The notes under the pieces: generated by a model | What the model was told of the DNA's origin: nothing | Seen by the model: the letters and a program-made list of their open reading frames with translations, nothing else | Database searches by the model: none | Assembly (NCBI GenBank): GCA_049999725.1 | Contig: JBNGIS010003963.1 | Span: forward strand, 1 to 22,082 | Reading direction: 5' to 3' | Source of the DNA: Haplomitrium mnioides | Lineage: Eukaryota; Marchantiophyta; Haplomitriopsida; Calobryales | DNA: 22,082 bases | Position numbers and translations under genes: made by a program | Part shown: positions 19,923-22,082 of the stretch, piece after piece | Layout: every line of letters begins with the position of its first letter | Position numbering within the stretch: the stretch's first letter is position 1

Positions 19923-21740
19923 ATGGGCAAAATGCCGGTCTTCTACGGCAAAGAAGATGAAAATGTGGAGGACTATCAACGTGATTTCAAGCGTGCTTGC
20001 ATCGGCAATGGAGAGAAATGACCGGATGATTGGTTGGCGTTGTTACTTGAATTTCTTGAAAGTGATGCTCTTAAATGGTACAAAGAGCAACAAAGAGAAA
20101 TTCTTGAATCATGAGCAAGCTTGACGAAAGCTTTGGTGGAAGAATTTCTCCCAATGACGAGCTATAAGAAACTTCTTCAAGAGGTAGCACACTTGAAGCA
20201 AGGAGAAGGTGAAAAAGTACGTACGTATGCTAAGAGAGTAGATCATTTAGAGACTCAATTTCGAAATGTGTTGAGAAAGAGTGGTGAGGATGTGAAGTCT
20301 GTCATGGTGGGAATTACAGCAATGTTGGCAAAACACTTTATTTCGGGGTTGAAACTTGAAATTCGAGCAAAGGTAAAATACAAGAAGCCAACTACCCGAG
20401 TGGAGTCTTTGAGAATTGCCTTAAGGATGGAAGAGATCTTGGAGGATGAGCAAGAAGAAAAGGTTGTTGTGCTACCGACAATTGCACAATCTATAGCAAC
20501 GGTAATGGCTTCTTTGCCACAAGCTCCATTGACCGAACGCCTCGAAAAGTTGAGTTTAAATCTTGTGCAGGCTTTGGAGAGAAGGCTTGAAAATCAACCT
20601 AGGCCTAACGGAGTGAGGCCAATGCGACAAGGAAACATAGAAAACATCACATGTTTTGGATGTGGAGGAGCGTACTTCATCCGAAATTGCCCAAATCGAG
20701 GGAATGGTCTAAATGGAAATGGTGGATGAGGAGGTGGTAATCAAGCTCAAGAGAGGGTTGTCGCCTCAATCGATGTTGAAAAGTTTCCCTACAGTGAGGT
20801 GAGAGGGAGTTCAAGCAATCAAGGAGTGGACATGTTGGCCCATGAAAGGAAGCGAGCTCGAGTAGTCGAGGAGACTATGGGATCGGAACCATCACCAAGT
20901 CAAGAGAAGCACCACGATGTGGACATGACCAAGAAGCTAAGTAAACCAAGAAGGAGGTTGGGGATGGAGGACTTCTCAATTTCAAATCATCAAAAGAAGT
21001 ACAATAAGGTGGAAGATATTGGGAACTTACAGGCCAATATCACAGTGGCACAATTGGTGGCGATGAATCCATCATTGTGAAGGGAGTTATATGGAGGTTT
21101 GAGCACCAAACAATTTCCAAAGAAGAAGAAAGTTTCAACCAACAATTGCTATGTAAGTGCCATGGATACTGAGGTATGTGCAAATGCCCCAAAAATTGAT
21201 GTCATATGTAAAGGGTATGTCATTCCCAAAGTGTTATTAGATGGAGGATTGACGGTCAATGCCATGTCGGAAGATTTGATGAAAAAGTTGGGCTTGAAAC
21301 TCACGAGGCCTTTGGGGTTTACGGTGGGTATGGCCAACAAATCAAGAGTACGCCCAATTAGGATGATTGAGAAGGTGTTAATCACGGTAATGGGAATTTC
21401 TATCTCTCTCTCTTTGCAAGTTTTGAAAGAGTCGAGTTATGATATGTTGTTAAGAAGGCCATGATTGCGAGGAGTAAGGACCACAAACAATTGGCACAGG
21501 AATCACATCACTATTGGGCCAAGGACGTATCGAGTGAGAGTACATGTGGATGGCGGTGGTGAAGAAACGAGTAACTCAGAAAAAGAGACCACTGAGTATA
21601 TATCTGATGATGAAGAATATGAGAGTGATATTTCTGAGGTGGACACCAACATAGAAGACTCATCGGAGGAAGAACGTGATTCACCATGAATGTGTGCTAT
21701 TGAGATAATACAAAGGGCAATCATTGACATAAGAAGTGGA
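19923..21740 (+). pseudogene. gag-pro: gag-protease pseudogene of the plus-strand Ty3-type element
   Basis: One continuous frame starting at ATG 19923 or 19932. Gag begins MPVFYGKEDENVEDYQRDFK, with WLALLLEFLESDALKWY and LTKALVEEFLPMTSYKKLL, a typical Ty3 Gag core. A zinc knuckle CFGCGGAYFIRNC (about 20652-20690) lacks one residue and the usual His. A KR-rich linker leads to an aspartic protease (21190-21464) with LLDGGLTVNAMSEDLMKKLG and ASYDMLL-like SSYDMLLRRP; active-site Asp-Gly is kept but Ser/Thr is Gly. An acidic segment follows. The frame is broken at 20019, 20112, 20727, 21078, 21462 and 21687, always by TGA and without frameshift. It runs into the transposon end at 21741. Inactive unless those codons are read. 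Confidence 0.85.
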
Positions 21741-22082
21741 AACAACCACTACTTTGAACGAGGAACACGCTATTCAGAACATGAACTCTTTTTTTTTGGG
21801 AAAAATTGTGATTTTTCATATCAAAAAAATAAAAAAACGAGGTTAATTTTTTAAAAACAAAAAGTATATAAGTTTTTTGGGTTTGTTTTTTGCCATTTCA
21901 GCAACCATAATAGAGCAAAAGTCAATTTTGTTATACAAAATCAATCAATATTACTAGTTTTTACGAAAACATTTGAAAACTTGAATTTGTTTAAAATCAT
22001 AAAAATTACGGTAAGTTTTCATCAAAAATTTACATTTATCATTGATTACAATTGTAAGCCCAAAAGTTTAAATACACGTCAT
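21741..22082 (-). mobile_element. Copy C: right end of the methyltransferase transposon, inverted
   Basis: Starts with AACAACCACTACTTTGAACG, the terminal repeat seen at 65 and 12327. After about 112 bp, 21853-22065 matches the reverse complement of 12115-12326, the right subterminal region of copy A. So this is a right end facing left, and the element continues beyond the window. It supplies the right terminus missing from copy A. It interrupts the gag-protease region of the Ty3-type element. Confidence 0.7.

Larger units (their letters stand above)
18226..21740 (+). mobile_element. Plus-strand Ty3-type LTR retrotransposon, 5' portion
   Basis: An LTR-like region, a primer-binding site and a gag-protease frame, all on the plus strand and opposite to the adjoining pol pseudogene, whose protease it appears to interrupt at about 18225. 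The element is cut at 21740 by the terminal repeat of another transposon, so its RT, integrase and 3' LTR are not in the window. The left border is approximate (18215-18245). Confidence 0.7.

Overview
This looks like a repeat-rich, AT-rich nuclear region of a eukaryote, most likely a plant. The evidence is Ty3-type retrotransposon coding sequence with a plant-style primer-binding site, spliceosomal introns inside element genes, and nested decaying transposons. I see no ordinary host gene, tRNA, rRNA or bacterial signal. The species cannot be named; a non-seed streptophyte is only a guess.

Bases 65-12326 read best as one large DNA-transposon copy (copy A) carrying two divergent genes. Leftward (986-4391) is a decayed, intron-containing gene for a beta-class amino (N4-cytosine or N6-adenine) DNA methyltransferase: a DIPYG motif IV, then a QKP motif X, then a WILDLC motif I. 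Rightward (4849-11132) is a decayed transposase-like gene of the type with LYLQLDN and GHTHxxIDQMFSRF motifs (I associate it with DUF7869). A foreign segment of about 2.97 kb (6787-9755), flanked by a 7-bp duplication ACAATAC, splits the transposase exactly between LDN and its conserved continuation. Clusters of a roughly 24-bp repeat with the palindromic core TCCATGCGCGCATGGA occupy the two long methyltransferase introns, the transposase leader and both subterminal regions.

At 12326/12327 copy A's right flank meets the left end of a second, truncated copy (copy B, 12327 to about 15710), which keeps its methyltransferase pseudogene, matching introns and its own 24-bp array. At about 15710 copy B is cut off and joined, in frame on the minus strand, to a Ty3-type pol pseudogene (about 15710-18225: protease end, RT, RNase H, integrase).

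A plus-strand Ty3-type element follows: an LTR-like region with a TATA box (about 18226-19340), a primer-binding site, a stray RT fragment, and one gag-protease frame (19923-21689) broken only by TGA codons. At 21741 it is cut by the right end of a third copy of the methyltransferase transposon, inverted relative to copy A (21741-22082). That copy supplies the right terminus missing from copy A and shows that left and right termini form an imperfect inverted repeat.

The main discovery is therefore a TIR-type DNA transposon family that seems to pair a DNA methyltransferase gene with its transposase, with CpG-bearing palindromic repeats set in introns and subterminal DNA. All copies here are dead, so the interpretation is inferred from shared ends, shared gene structure and conserved motifs.
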